DNA from: Streptomyces sp. BV286
Lineage (GTDB): Bacteria > Actinomycetota > Actinomycetes > Streptomycetales > Streptomycetaceae
DNA length: 47,591 bases
Assembly (NCBI RefSeq): GCF_019090165.1
Contig: NZ_JAHRIB010000170.1
Span: 1 to 47,591, forward strand
Reading direction: 5' to 3'
The notes under the pieces are model-generated. The model was given only the letters and a program-made list of their open reading frames with translations, did not search any database and had not been told where the DNA came from. Both the position numbers and the translations under genes were made by a program. Position 1 is the stretch's first letter; every line of letters starts with the position of its first letter. Positions 18,051 to 25,513 of the stretch are shown one piece after another.

Positions 18051-20927
18051 CTAGGCCGGAACGATGTTCACCAGCTTCGGCGCCCGCACGATCACCTTGC
18101 GGATGCCCGCTCCGCCCAGGGCGGCGACCACCTTGTCGTCGGCCAGGGCCACCTTCTCCAGCTCCTCGTCCGAGATCGCCGGGGAGACCTCCAGACGTGC
18201 CTTGACCTTGCCCTTGATCTGCACGACGCACGTCACGGTCTCGTCCACGACGTACGCCGGGTCGGCGACCGGGAAGTCCCGGTGGACGACCGAGTCCGTG
18301 TGGCCCAGCTTGCGCCACAGCTCCTCGGCGATGTGCGGGGCCAGCGGCGCGACCAGCAGCACCAGCGACTCGGCCACCGTCCGCGAGACGGGGCCGCCGG
18401 TCTTGGTCAGGTGGTTGTTCAGTTCGGTGACCTTGGCGATGGCGGTGTTGAAGCGCAGGCCCTCCAGGTCCTGGCGCACGCCGTCGATCGCCTTGTGCAG
18501 GGCGCGCAGCGCTTCCTCGTCCGGCTCGGTGTCGACGACTGTGACCTGGCCGGTCGCCTCGTCGACGACGTTGCGCCACAGCCGCTGCAGCAGCCTGAAC
18601 TGGCCCACCACCGCGCGCGTGTCCCACGGCCGCGACACGTCCAGGGGGCCCATCGCCATCTCGTACAGGCGCAGTGTGTCCGCCCCGTACTCGACGCAGA
18701 TCTCGTCCGGAGTGACCGCGTTCTTCAGGGACTTGCCCATCTTGCCCAGCAGCCGGGAGACCTTCTCGCCCTCGAAGTAGTAGGCGCCGTCGCGCTCCTC
18801 CACCTCGGCGGCCGGTACGGCGATGCCACGGCTGTCGCGGTACACGTAGGCCTGGATCATGCCCTGGTTGAACAGCTTGTGGAACGGCTCCGCCGAGGAG
18901 ACGTGGCCCAGGTCGAACAGCACCTTCGACCAGAAACGCGCGTACAGCAGGTGCAGCACGGCGTGTTCGGCGCCGCCGACGTACAGGTCGACGCCGCCGT
19001 GCGGCTGGCCCTCGCGCGGGCCCATCCAGTACTGCTCGACCTCCGGGTCGACCAGCTTCTCGGAGTTGTGCGGGTCCAGGTAGCGCAGCTCGTACCAGCA
19101 GGAACCGGCCCAGTTGGGCATCGTGTTGGTCTCACGGCGGTACTTGCGCGGGCCGCGGCCGTCGCCCAGGTCCAGCGTGACGTCGACCCAGTCCTCGTTG
19201 CGGGACAGCGGGGTCTCGGGCGAGGTGTTCGCGTCGTCCGGGTCGAAGGTGCGCGGCGAGTAGTCCTCTACCTCCGGCAGCTCCAGGGGCAGCATCGACT
19301 CGGGCAGCGGGTGGGCGATGCCGTCCTCGTCGTAGACGATCGGGAAGGGCTCGCCCCAGTAGCGCTGGCGGCTGAACAGCCAGTCGCGCAGCCGGAAGTT
19401 GACGGTCCCGCGGCCGACGCCCTTGCGCTCCAGCCACTCGGTGACGCGCGCCTTGGCCTCGACGACCCCCAGGCCGTCCAGCGAGATGTCGTCGTTGGAG
19501 GAGTTGATGATCTTCGCGTCGTACGAGCCGAAGGCGTCCTCCCAGGTGGAGGTGTCGGTGCCGCGGCCGTCGGTCGGTTCGACGATGCACTGGATCGGCA
19601 GCTCGAAGGCCCGCGCGAACTCGAAGTCGCGCTGGTCGCCCGCCGGGACGGCCATGATCGCGCCGGTGCCGTACCCCATCAGGACGTAGTCGGCGACGAA
19701 GACGGGGACCTGTTCGCCGTTGACCGGGTTGGTCGCGTACGCGCCGATGAAGACGCCGGTCTTGTCCTTGGCCTCGGCCTGCCGCTCGACGTCCGACTTG
19801 GAGGCGGCCTGCGCGCGGTAGGCGGCGACGGCCTCGGACGGGGTGGCGTGGCCGCCCGTCCAGACGTCGTGGGTGCCCTCGGGCCAGGCGGCCGGGGTGA
19901 ACTTCTCGACCAGCGGGTGCTCGGGGGCCAGCACCATGTAGGTCGCGCCGAACAGGGTGTCCGGGCGGGTGGTGAAGACCGTGATGGCCTCGCCGTCGAT
20001 CGGGAAGTCGACGCGGGCGCCTTCGGAGCGGCCGATCCAGTTGCGCTGCTGCAGCTTGATGGCTTCCGGCCAGTCCAGCGCGTCCAGGTCGTCCAGCAGG
20101 CGGTCGGCGTACGCGGTGATGCGCATGTTCCACTGACGCAGCTTGGCCTTGAAGACGGGGAAGTTGCCGCGCTCGGAGCGGCCGTCGGCGGTGACCTCCT
20201 CGTTGGCCAGGACGGTGCCCAGCCCGGGGCACCAGTTGACGGGCGCGTCCGAGGCGTAGGCCAGGCGGTACTCGCCCAGGATGTCCGCGCGCTCGGCGTC
20301 GGTCAGCCCACTCCAGGTACGTCCGCCCGGTACCGCGCGTTCACCGGTCTCGAACCGGGCGACCAGTTCGGCGATCGGGCGGGCCCTGCCGGCCTCCTCG
20401 TCGTACCAGGAGTTGAAGATCTGCAGGAAGATCCACTGGGTCCACTTGTAGTAGTCCGGGTCGATGGTCTCGACCGACCGGCGCTTGTCGTGGCCCAGGC
20501 CCAGGCGGCGCAGCTGGACCTTCATGTTCTCGATGTTGGCCTCGGTGGACACCCGCGGGTGCGTGCCGGTCTGCACGGCGTACTGCTCGGCGGGCAGGCC
20601 GAAGGCGTCGAAGCCCAGGGTGTGCAGGACGTTGTGGCCGGTCATGCGCTGGTACCGGGCGTACACGTCGGTGGCGATGTAGCCCAGCGGGTGGCCGACG
20701 TGCAGGCCCGCACCGGAGGGGTACGGGAACATGTCCATGATGAACTTCTTGGGCCTGGCGACCAGCGCGGGGTCCCCGGCCAGGTCACCCTTCGGGTTGG
20801 GTGCCGCGTAGGTGTCCTCGGCGTCCCAGAAGTCCTGCCAGCGTGCCTCGATCTGCTCGGCCATGGCGGCCGTGTAGCGGTGCGGCGCGGCCACCTCGGA
20901 GGCGGCAGCGGTGTTCGTCTCGCTCAT
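18051..20927 (-). CDS. leuS: Leucyl-tRNA synthetase
   Basis: 958 residues from ATG 20927 (MSETNTAAASEVAAPHRY), with GAGG upstream. LeuRS charges tRNA-Leu and edits mischarged products. The class I HIGH motif appears as HVGH near residue 74, and KMSKS as KMGKS near residue 728. The editing domain (TTRPDTLFGATYMVLAPEHP), the tryptophan-rich catalytic core (WFSRQ-type FSRQRYWGEP) and the C-terminal tRNA-binding domain are present. The frame extends to 20990, but those codons lie in the leader. A 12-codon Leu-rich leader peptide and an intrinsic terminator precede the gene, indicating attenuation by leucyl-tRNA supply. The gene is divergent from the membrane redox pair. Confidence 0.97.
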   Translation of the reverse strand: MSETNTAAASEVAAPHRYTAAMAEQIEARWQDFWDAEDTYAAPNPKGDLAGDPALVARPKKFIMDMFPYPSGAGLHVGHPLGYIATDVYARYQRMTGHNVLHTLGFDAFGLPAEQYAVQTGTHPRVSTEANIENMKVQLRRLGLGHDKRRSVETIDPDYYKWTQWIFLQIFNSWYDEEAGRARPIAELVARFETGERAVPGGRTWSGLTDAERADILGEYRLAYASDAPVNWCPGLGTVLANEEVTADGRSERGNFPVFKAKLRQWNMRITAYADRLLDDLDALDWPEAIKLQQRNWIGRSEGARVDFPIDGEAITVFTTRPDTLFGATYMVLAPEHPLVEKFTPAAWPEGTHDVWTGGHATPSEAVAAYRAQAASKSDVERQAEAKDKTGVFIGAYATNPVNGEQVPVFVADYVLMGYGTGAIMAVPAGDQRDFEFARAFELPIQCIVEPTDGRGTDTSTWEDAFGSYDAKIINSSNDDISLDGLGVVEAKARVTEWLERKGVGRGTVNFRLRDWLFSRQRYWGEPFPIVYDEDGIAHPLPESMLPLELPEVEDYSPRTFDPDDANTSPETPLSRNEDWVDVTLDLGDGRGPRKYRRETNTMPNWAGSCWYELRYLDPHNSEKLVDPEVEQYWMGPREGQPHGGVDLYVGGAEHAVLHLLYARFWSKVLFDLGHVSSAEPFHKLFNQGMIQAYVYRDSRGIAVPAAEVEERDGAYYFEGEKVSRLLGKMGKSLKNAVTPDEICVEYGADTLRLYEMAMGPLDVSRPWDTRAVVGQFRLLQRLWRNVVDEATGQVTVVDTEPDEEALRALHKAIDGVRQDLEGLRFNTAIAKVTELNNHLTKTGGPVSRTVAESLVLLVAPLAPHIAEELWRKLGHTDSVVHRDFPVADPAYVVDETVTCVVQIKGKVKARLEVSPAISDEELEKVALADDKVVAALGGAGIRKVIVRAPKLVNIVPA

Positions 20928-20974
20928 GATCCTCAAAGCTCCATCGATCGTCTCTGCCAGCGGCTCAGGAAATG

Positions 20975-20998
20975 AAAAAACCCCTCGCACAGGAGGGG
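20975..20998 (-). terminator. Attenuator terminator in the leuS leader
   Basis: Minus strand: CCCCTC (20998-20993), loop CTGTGC, GAGGGG (20986-20981), then six T (20980-20975). It ends 48 nt before the leuS ATG. The nearest gene upstream on this side is divergent, so the terminator can only act on leuS leader transcripts. Confidence 0.88.
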
Positions 20999-21000
20999 GC

Positions 21001-21054
21001 GCCGCGCCGATGTCCGGTCGTGGTTGTCCGACGACCGGGATTGATCAGCGCGGC
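21001..21054 (-). promoter_or_regulatory. Pause/anti-pause stem of the leuS attenuator
   Basis: Minus strand: GCCGCGC (21054-21048) pairs with GCGCGGC (21007-21001), and inside it CCGGTCGT (21038-21031) pairs with ACGACCGG (21021-21014). The 5' arm overlaps the last codons and stop region of the leader peptide, so ribosome position would decide whether it forms. The 3' arm abuts the terminator. Confidence 0.7.
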
Positions 21055-21083
21055 TCACTAAGCAGAAGGCGTACGGCACGCAT
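21045..21083 (-). CDS. leuS leader peptide (12 aa, three tandem Leu codons)
   Basis: ATG 21083 to TGA 21045 codes MRAVRLLLSEPR. The Leu codons are CTT-CTG-CTT; CTT is rare in Streptomyces. No Shine-Dalgarno sequence precedes the ATG. TACCCT at 21095-21090 ends exactly six bases before it, which predicts a leaderless transcript. Ribosomes short of leucyl-tRNA would stall at codons 6-8, just before the pause stem. Too short for automatic gene finding; the call rests on the Leu run, position and downstream terminator. Confidence 0.8.
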   Translation of the reverse strand: MRAVRLLLSEPR

Positions 21084-21089
21084 GACGTC

Positions 21090-21095
21090 AGGGTA
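21090..21095 (-). promoter_or_regulatory. -10 box of the leuS leader
   Basis: TACCCT on the minus strand, six bases before the leader-peptide ATG, so +1 would be the A of ATG. The -35 region is not obvious. Confidence 0.45.
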
Positions 21096-21345
21096 CCGCA
21101 GCGGCCGAGACGGCCGCGACGAGCTTTCGGCTACGCTCCGGCACTGAGTGCCTCTCCCGCACCAGGTCGGCAAAAGCCGAGCAGAGGTCAAAGGTTACTT
21201 CGCGTAAGGGCCCCTAAGGGACATCACAACTCCACCACTGCCCTTAGATAACAACGCAATAACTCAAACCTCGTACTCCTCGGTATGGACTCGACCTAGA
21301 GTGCGGCAGCGGGACCGCTTTCCCGAACTGTTCGGAGTTGCCCCC

Positions 21346-22659
21346 ATGAACTCTCGCCGCAACAACAGCACGCTCTCCCAGCCGAGCCGCTCGGTCCGGG
21401 GCGGAGTGACTGCTGCCGTTTTGCTGCTCATACCCCTTGTCGTCGTGGTCGGAGGTGACGGATTCCGCGAGTTCCTCAACTTCGGTGCGGGTGTTCTGTC
21501 GCTCGTCTCCCTCACCCTCTCGGTGCTCTGGGGACTCGTCGCGACCGACCGGGTCTTCCTCAACACGCGCCAGCGCCTGATCGCGCAGGCCGTGCACAGG
21601 ACGACAGCGGTGAGCTCGGTCGGCTTCCTGATCCTGCACGTCTCGGTCAAGCTCGCGCTCGACCACACGTCGGCGATCGCGGCCGTCATCCCCTTCGGCC
21701 TCGGCGTCACCGGCTCCAACGGGCTCATCGGGTTCGGCACCCTGGCCGGGCTCCTGATGGTGCTCACGGCCCTCACCGGCGCGCTGCGCAGCGCGTTCGC
21801 GTCCCCCGTGCAGGTCGCCGGCCGCTGGCGCGCGCTGCACATGCTGGCCTACCCCGCCTGGTGCTCGGCCCTGATCCACGGTCTCTTCGCGGGCCGCGAG
21901 GCGCAGCCGATCTTCGTGATCCTGTACAGCCTCGCCCTGGTCGCCGTCATGGCCGCGCTGCTCCTGCGGTCGGCTCCCCTGCCGTTCAAGCGGAAGGTCG
22001 CCAGGCGCGTCCTGTCGATACTCGACAACGGCAACGGCAACGTCAGGTCCTTCCGTGACGAGCCCCAGGGGCGCCGTGAGGCCCCGCTGCCCGGCGGCCG
22101 GCCCGGCTTCCCCGACCCGGCGCCCCAGCAGCGCTCCGGGTCCCTGTACGAGCCCTCGCAGCGCTCCGCCCTCCAGGACACCGGGTCCTTCACGGACACC
22201 GGGTCGCTGACCGACACCGGCGGTTTCGCGGCCGCCTACCGTGCCGTGTCGAGCACGCCGCGCGCGCAGGACCCGCTGATGGCCGACCCGACCCAGCGCA
22301 TGCAGGTGCCGCTGGACATGCAGGCCACCGAGGCGATGCCGCGTACCGACGGCAACACCGGAGCCCGCTGGCCGACCCCGTCCCCGCCGCTCTACGAGGC
22401 CCCGCCGCGCGCCGCCGGAACACCGACGTACGACACCGGCACCATCCCCACGTACGACGCGAACGCCGCGTACGACACCGGCGCCGTCCCCGCGTACGGC
22501 GGAAGTGATGTGTACGACACCGGTGAGACGAACGACCCCCTCGGTACGTACAACCCGAACGACACGTACAACAGCGGTCCCGCCACTGAAACGCTGCCCG
22601 GTTCCTTCGAAGCACCGAGCAACGGCGAACCCTGGAACGCGCCTTCCGGAGGCTATTAG
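21346..22659 (+). CDS. Predicted di-haem cytochrome b-like membrane protein
   Basis: 437 residues from ATG 21346 (GGAG nine bases upstream). The first 220 residues hold about six membrane helices. Two helices carry paired His: AVHRTTAVSSVGFLILHV (His-x13-His) and LHMLAYPAWCSALIHGL (His-x12-His), the spacing used by ferric-reductase/NOX-type proteins to hold two stacked haems. The C-terminal 210 residues are disordered, polar, with recurring YDTG units (TYDTGT, AYDTGAVPAY, VYDTGE). The stop TAG shares one base with the GTG of the next gene, so the pair is translationally coupled. I infer a membrane electron carrier fed by the next gene's product; acceptor unknown. Confidence 0.82.
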   Translation: MNSRRNNSTLSQPSRSVRGGVTAAVLLLIPLVVVVGGDGFREFLNFGAGVLSLVSLTLSVLWGLVATDRVFLNTRQRLIAQAVHRTTAVSSVGFLILHVSVKLALDHTSAIAAVIPFGLGVTGSNGLIGFGTLAGLLMVLTALTGALRSAFASPVQVAGRWRALHMLAYPAWCSALIHGLFAGREAQPIFVILYSLALVAVMAALLLRSAPLPFKRKVARRVLSILDNGNGNVRSFRDEPQGRREAPLPGGRPGFPDPAPQQRSGSLYEPSQRSALQDTGSFTDTGSLTDTGGFAAAYRAVSSTPRAQDPLMADPTQRMQVPLDMQATEAMPRTDGNTGARWPTPSPPLYEAPPRAAGTPTYDTGTIPTYDANAAYDTGAVPAYGGSDVYDTGETNDPLGTYNPNDTYNSGPATETLPGSFEAPSNGEPWNAPSGGY

Positions 22660-24281
22660 TGAACGAGGCCCTTCCCGACGTCCCCGAAGTCCGAGTGGTG
22701 GGCCTTCCCCAGCTCACCTCCGGTTTCGACCTCGTCGAGAGACTCGACCTGCCCATGCACCTGAAGGTGCACGGGCCGCTCGAGCCCATGGGCGGTGAGC
22801 AGCTCGCGCAGCTCTCCGAACGGATCAACCTGAAGGGCCGCGGCGGCGCGGGCTTCCCGTTCCACAAGAAGCTGAGGTCGGTCGCCGAGGCGGCGATCCG
22901 CCGTGGTGTACGTCCCGTGGTCGTCGTCAACGGCAGCGAGGACGAGCCCGCCTGCCGCAAGGACACGGTGATGATCAACCGTGCCCCGCACCTGATCCTG
23001 GACGGCGCCCTGCTGGTCGCGGAGGCCCTGGGTGCCCGCACCCTGGTCATCGGCGTGACCCGCGAATCCACGCAGCGGTCGATGGAGGCTGCGCTCTCCG
23101 AGCGCGGACTGACCAACCGGCGCGGAGCGACCATCCGCGCGCGCGTGCAGCGCAATCCGGTGCGCATGGTGACCGGAGCGGCGGCCTCGCTGGTCCGCTC
23201 CATCGACGGCGGACCGGCGATCCCGCCGGGCCGCAAGACCAGCGCCTCGCAGAACGGGGTCGGCGGCGCGCCGACCCTGCTGTCGAACGCCGAGACGTTC
23301 GCCCAGCTGGCGATCGCCGCCCGCATCGGCGCCGAGCGCTACGGCAACACCGGCCTGTACGACGAGCCCGGCACCGTCATGCTCACCGTCTCCGGAGCGG
23401 TCGCCCGCCCGATGGTGATCGAGGCCCCGACCGGTGTACCGCTGCGCTACATCCTGCAGTTGGCCGGCGCCCCGCCGGTCCCGCAGGGTGTGCTGACCGG
23501 CGGGTACCACGGCAAGTGGCTGGACTCGGCGACGGTCAACGAGGCGATCGTCTCGCGCAACTCCCTGGACGCGGTGGGCGGTGCGCTCGGTGCGGGCGCG
23601 ATCCTGCCGATCAGCATGAACACCTGCCCCCTGGGCGAGTCGCTGCGGGTGGCCCAGTGGCTGGCCGAGGAGAGCGCCGGCCAGTGCGGCCCCTGCTACC
23701 TCGGGCTGCCGGCCGCGGCGCGCGGCATGGAGGACATCCTCAACGGCGGCGGTCCGGCCGCCCTGGAGGCGCTCAAGCAGGTCGCCAACGCCGTGAAGCG
23801 CCGCGGTGCGTGCTCCCACCCGGACGGCTCCGCGATGTTCCTGGAGTCGACCATCAAGGCCTTCACGGACGACCTGGCCGCGCATGTGCTCGGCAACGGC
23901 TGCGGAAGGCCCGTGGAGGGCGTTCTGCCGCTCTTCGAGGGCGGCCAGCAGCCCACCGGCATCCCGGGCGGCGCTTCCGAGCAGGAGCAGGGCCCCAGCC
24001 GTCAGAAGATCTACGTCGACTGGACGCTGTGCCGCGGGCACGGCCTGTGCGCGGACATCCTTCCGGAGGTCTTCCAGCTGGGCGCCGACGGCTTTCCGAC
24101 GGTCGCCCAGGCCCAGGTGCCCCGGTACGCGGAGGCGAAGGCGCTGCGCGCCGTACGCCGCTGCCCGGCGCTGGCCCTGCGCCTGGAGGAGGACACCCGC
24201 GGAGCGGCCCCCCGGCAGAACCTGCCGGCTGTACGCGAGGGCGGCGGGGGCGGCCGTCGCGCGCTGGGTCGCGGACGCTGA
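22659..24281 (+). CDS. NuoF-like NADH-binding flavoprotein fused to a ferredoxin
   Basis: 540 residues from GTG 22659, preceded by GGAGG. The NADH/FMN part shows NLKGRGGAGFPFHKK and VVVNGSEDEPACRKD, then an SLBB-like segment (LTVSGAVARPMVIEAPTGVP). The N3-type iron-sulphur motif reads ESAGQCGPCYLG with a later Cys in RRGACSHPDG; the first of the four Cys of NuoF is Ala here. The C terminus (from about residue 450) is a ferredoxin-like domain: VDWTLCRGHGLCADI ... RRCPALAL, three Cys, as in 3Fe-4S ferredoxins. It is predicted to pass electrons from NADH through FMN and FeS to the coupled di-haem membrane protein. A Gly/Arg-rich tail ends it. Confidence 0.85.
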   Translation: MNEALPDVPEVRVVGLPQLTSGFDLVERLDLPMHLKVHGPLEPMGGEQLAQLSERINLKGRGGAGFPFHKKLRSVAEAAIRRGVRPVVVVNGSEDEPACRKDTVMINRAPHLILDGALLVAEALGARTLVIGVTRESTQRSMEAALSERGLTNRRGATIRARVQRNPVRMVTGAAASLVRSIDGGPAIPPGRKTSASQNGVGGAPTLLSNAETFAQLAIAARIGAERYGNTGLYDEPGTVMLTVSGAVARPMVIEAPTGVPLRYILQLAGAPPVPQGVLTGGYHGKWLDSATVNEAIVSRNSLDAVGGALGAGAILPISMNTCPLGESLRVAQWLAEESAGQCGPCYLGLPAAARGMEDILNGGGPAALEALKQVANAVKRRGACSHPDGSAMFLESTIKAFTDDLAAHVLGNGCGRPVEGVLPLFEGGQQPTGIPGGASEQEQGPSRQKIYVDWTLCRGHGLCADILPEVFQLGADGFPTVAQAQVPRYAEAKALRAVRRCPALALRLEEDTRGAAPRQNLPAVREGGGGGRRALGRGR

Positions 24282-24348
24282 TCCACGGGCGGCCCGGAAG
24301 CCCGGGCCGCCGAGGCGCACACCCGGCACCCGGCACACGCCAAAACGA

Positions 24349-24381
24349 AGAGCGGGCCATCCTGATCGGATGGCCCGCTCT
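24349..24381 (-). terminator. Intrinsic terminator after the first tRNA-Ala
   Basis: A perfect 14-bp stem (AGAGCGGGCCATCC / GGATGGCCCGCTCT) with a 5-nt loop, followed on the minus strand by TCGTTTTG. It lies 9 bp beyond the tRNA 3' end and also faces the end of the NuoF-like gene. Confidence 0.88.
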
Positions 24382-24390
24382 CATGTGCTG

Positions 24391-24463
24391 TGGAGCTAAG
24401 GAGATTTGAACTCCTGACCCCCTGCATGCCATGCAGGTGCTCTACCAACTGAGCTATAGCCCC
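24391..24463 (-). tRNA. tRNA-Ala (anticodon GGC)
   Basis: 73 nt, no encoded CCA. The acceptor stem GGGGCTA/TAGCTCC contains the alanine identity pair G3:U70. The D arm is GCTC-AGTTGGTA-GAGC. The anticodon loop ATGGCAT gives GGC. The T arm is AGGAG-TTCAAAT-CTCCT. Confidence 0.97.
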
Positions 24464-24501
24464 TTGCGGTGTTCCACCGGATTCCCCCGGCGGCGACGCC
24501 A

Positions 24502-24531
24502 ACATTACCGGTCCCTGCGGTGCACCACCAA
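24502..24531 (-). promoter_or_regulatory. Candidate promoter of the first tRNA-Ala
   Basis: On the minus strand: TTGGTG (24531-24526), 18-bp spacer, TAATGT (24507-24502). Transcription would begin about 30 nt before the tRNA. Confidence 0.5.
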
Positions 24532-24728
24532 ATCGTTTCCGGCCCCCACGAACAATCACCTCAAGTCGACTCAAGCAGACCTAAACGGGGTGTTCGGGGC
24601 GGCTGGCGCCGAGTTGACGTCGTCCGCCCTCCACGGAGGAGCCGCTTCGGCGTTCCGGACCGTCGCCGGAGGCCGCGTCGCGGCGGCACCCCGGCCGTTC
24701 GTCCGTCGCGGGCGGGGCCCGGCCGGAC

Positions 24729-24962
24729 TCAGGCCGTGGCGAACGAGTAGAAGCGTTTGAGCGTGCAGTGCTCGTCGAGGAGCCGGCCGTAGATCGGCTC
24801 CCCCTCCAGCTCCCGGTACGTCTCGATCGGGTCGCCTTTTATGATCAGCGCCCGCGCGCATTCCTCGCACCAGTACTGGTAGTCGTGGTTGACCGGTTCC
24901 ATGTCGCGGACGATCGGCGTACCACTGCCGCACCAGTCGCATTTTCGCCTGTGCGCACCCAT
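24729..24962 (-). CDS. Small zinc-finger-like protein (77 aa)
   Basis: 77 residues beginning MGAHRRKCDWCGSGTPIVRD. Four Cys are arranged as C8-x2-C11-x20-C32-x2-C35 (CDWC, CEEC), a likely zinc site. The rest is helical and charged, ending YGRLLDEHCTLKRFYSFATA. No membrane segment. I recall near-identical proteins of unknown function throughout Streptomyces. ATG 24962 lies 3 bp after the stop of the 57-residue gene; GGAG within that gene's end serves as ribosome-binding site, so the two are co-translated. Confidence 0.85.
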   Translation of the reverse strand: MGAHRRKCDWCGSGTPIVRDMEPVNHDYQYWCEECARALIIKGDPIETYRELEGEPIYGRLLDEHCTLKRFYSFATA

Positions 24963-24965
24963 CGA

Positions 24966-25139
24966 TCAGCTCCAGCTGTGGCCGCAGGCCGTGCACACGT
25001 AGGAAACTCCTCCGTTGTCGCCGAGTACTTGGGCGACGTGGGCCGAACCGCAGGAAGGGCAGCCGAGGCGGGTGATCCGGTCCCGTGTCGCATCGGATCC
25101 GGAAAGGTCGTCGACCTCCCCGAGGATGCTCGCAGGCAT
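24966..25139 (-). CDS. Tiny zinc-ribbon protein (57 aa)
   Basis: 57 residues from ATG 25139, with a strong GAGGGAG Shine-Dalgarno. The C-terminal half is a zinc ribbon: RLGCPSCGSAHVAQVLGD then YVCTACGHSWS, spacing C-x2-C-x18-C-x2-C. This is like ribbons of transcription factors and RNA-polymerase-associated proteins. The N-terminal 25 residues are acidic and probably flexible. It stands upstream of, and 3 bp from, the 77-residue zinc-finger gene. Function unknown; nucleic-acid or RNA polymerase contact is a guess from the fold. Confidence 0.85.
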   Translation of the reverse strand: MPASILGEVDDLSGSDATRDRITRLGCPSCGSAHVAQVLGDNGGVSYVCTACGHSWS

Positions 25140-25440
25140 CGCAACTCCCTCCCGTCGGGCCGCGCTCCCTTCCGGCCGTTTGATTCTGCCACGGCCGGAG
25201 CAATACGGTCAGCGACGCCTTCGTACCAGTCCGGACACGGCACCCGTCGCGGCGGTCGCGGCCAGCGCGAACGTGCGGACGAGTAGCGCGTCCGTAGAGG
25301 TATACGCCCCCGGAGCCCAAGTGACTCAAACCGATCCGGGAAGAGTGTGCGGGCCGCGCGGCTGCGGGGCCTTCGACGGCCGCGCAGGCGGAGGACAACG
25401 AAAGATCCCGCCCCCTGACGGGGACGGGATCTTCGATCTG
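25140..25440. other. Gene-free stretch upstream of the zinc-ribbon pair
   Basis: Holds the terminator of the second tRNA-Ala (25402-25433). A weak minus-strand promoter candidate for the zinc-ribbon genes lies near 25177-25206 (CTGACC, 18 bp, CAGAAT). No further gene is seen. Confidence 0.5.
25402..25433 (-). terminator. Intrinsic terminator after the second tRNA-Ala
   Basis: AAGATCCCG (25402-25410) pairs with CGGGATCTT (25425-25433), with further C/G pairing inside. On the minus strand it is followed by TCGTTGTCC. It lies 8 bp beyond the tRNA. Confidence 0.8.
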
Positions 25441-25513
25441 TGGAGCTAAGGAGAATTGAACTCCTGACCTCCTGCATGCCATGCAGGCGCTCTACCAACT
25501 GAGCTATAGCCCC
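25441..25513 (-). tRNA. tRNA-Ala (anticodon GGC), second copy
   Basis: 73 nt, with the same acceptor stem, G3:U70 pair and anticodon loop ATGGCAT as the first copy. It differs from that copy at three positions: one between the D and anticodon stems, one in the variable region and one in the T loop (TTCAATT). Confidence 0.97.

Larger units (their letters stand above)
20928..21345. other. leuS / redox-gene divergent region (418 bp)
   Basis: Holds the leuS leader (leader peptide, pause stem, terminator) on the minus strand up to 21095. From 21096 to 21345 I see no gene. It contains GGCACTGAGTGCC, a palindrome at 21140-21152; a TCGGC-AAAA-GCCGA hairpin near 21167-21180; and CTAAGGG/CCCTTAG arms at 21214-21220 and 21241-21247. 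These may bear on the plus-strand redox genes. Confidence 0.6.

Noticed and set aside
18282..20975. 897-codon plus-strand frame opposite leuS
   Set aside because: Antisense shadow of a complete leuS gene.
20928..20990. Longer leuS start at 20990
   Set aside because: These codons lie in the attenuator leader and include its terminator side; ATG 20927 has its own GAGG.
20928..21095. T-box riboswitch before leuS
   Set aside because: No T-box core sequence (the conserved TGG-type bulge element) or specifier stem could be found, and the Leu-codon leader peptide explains the terminator better.
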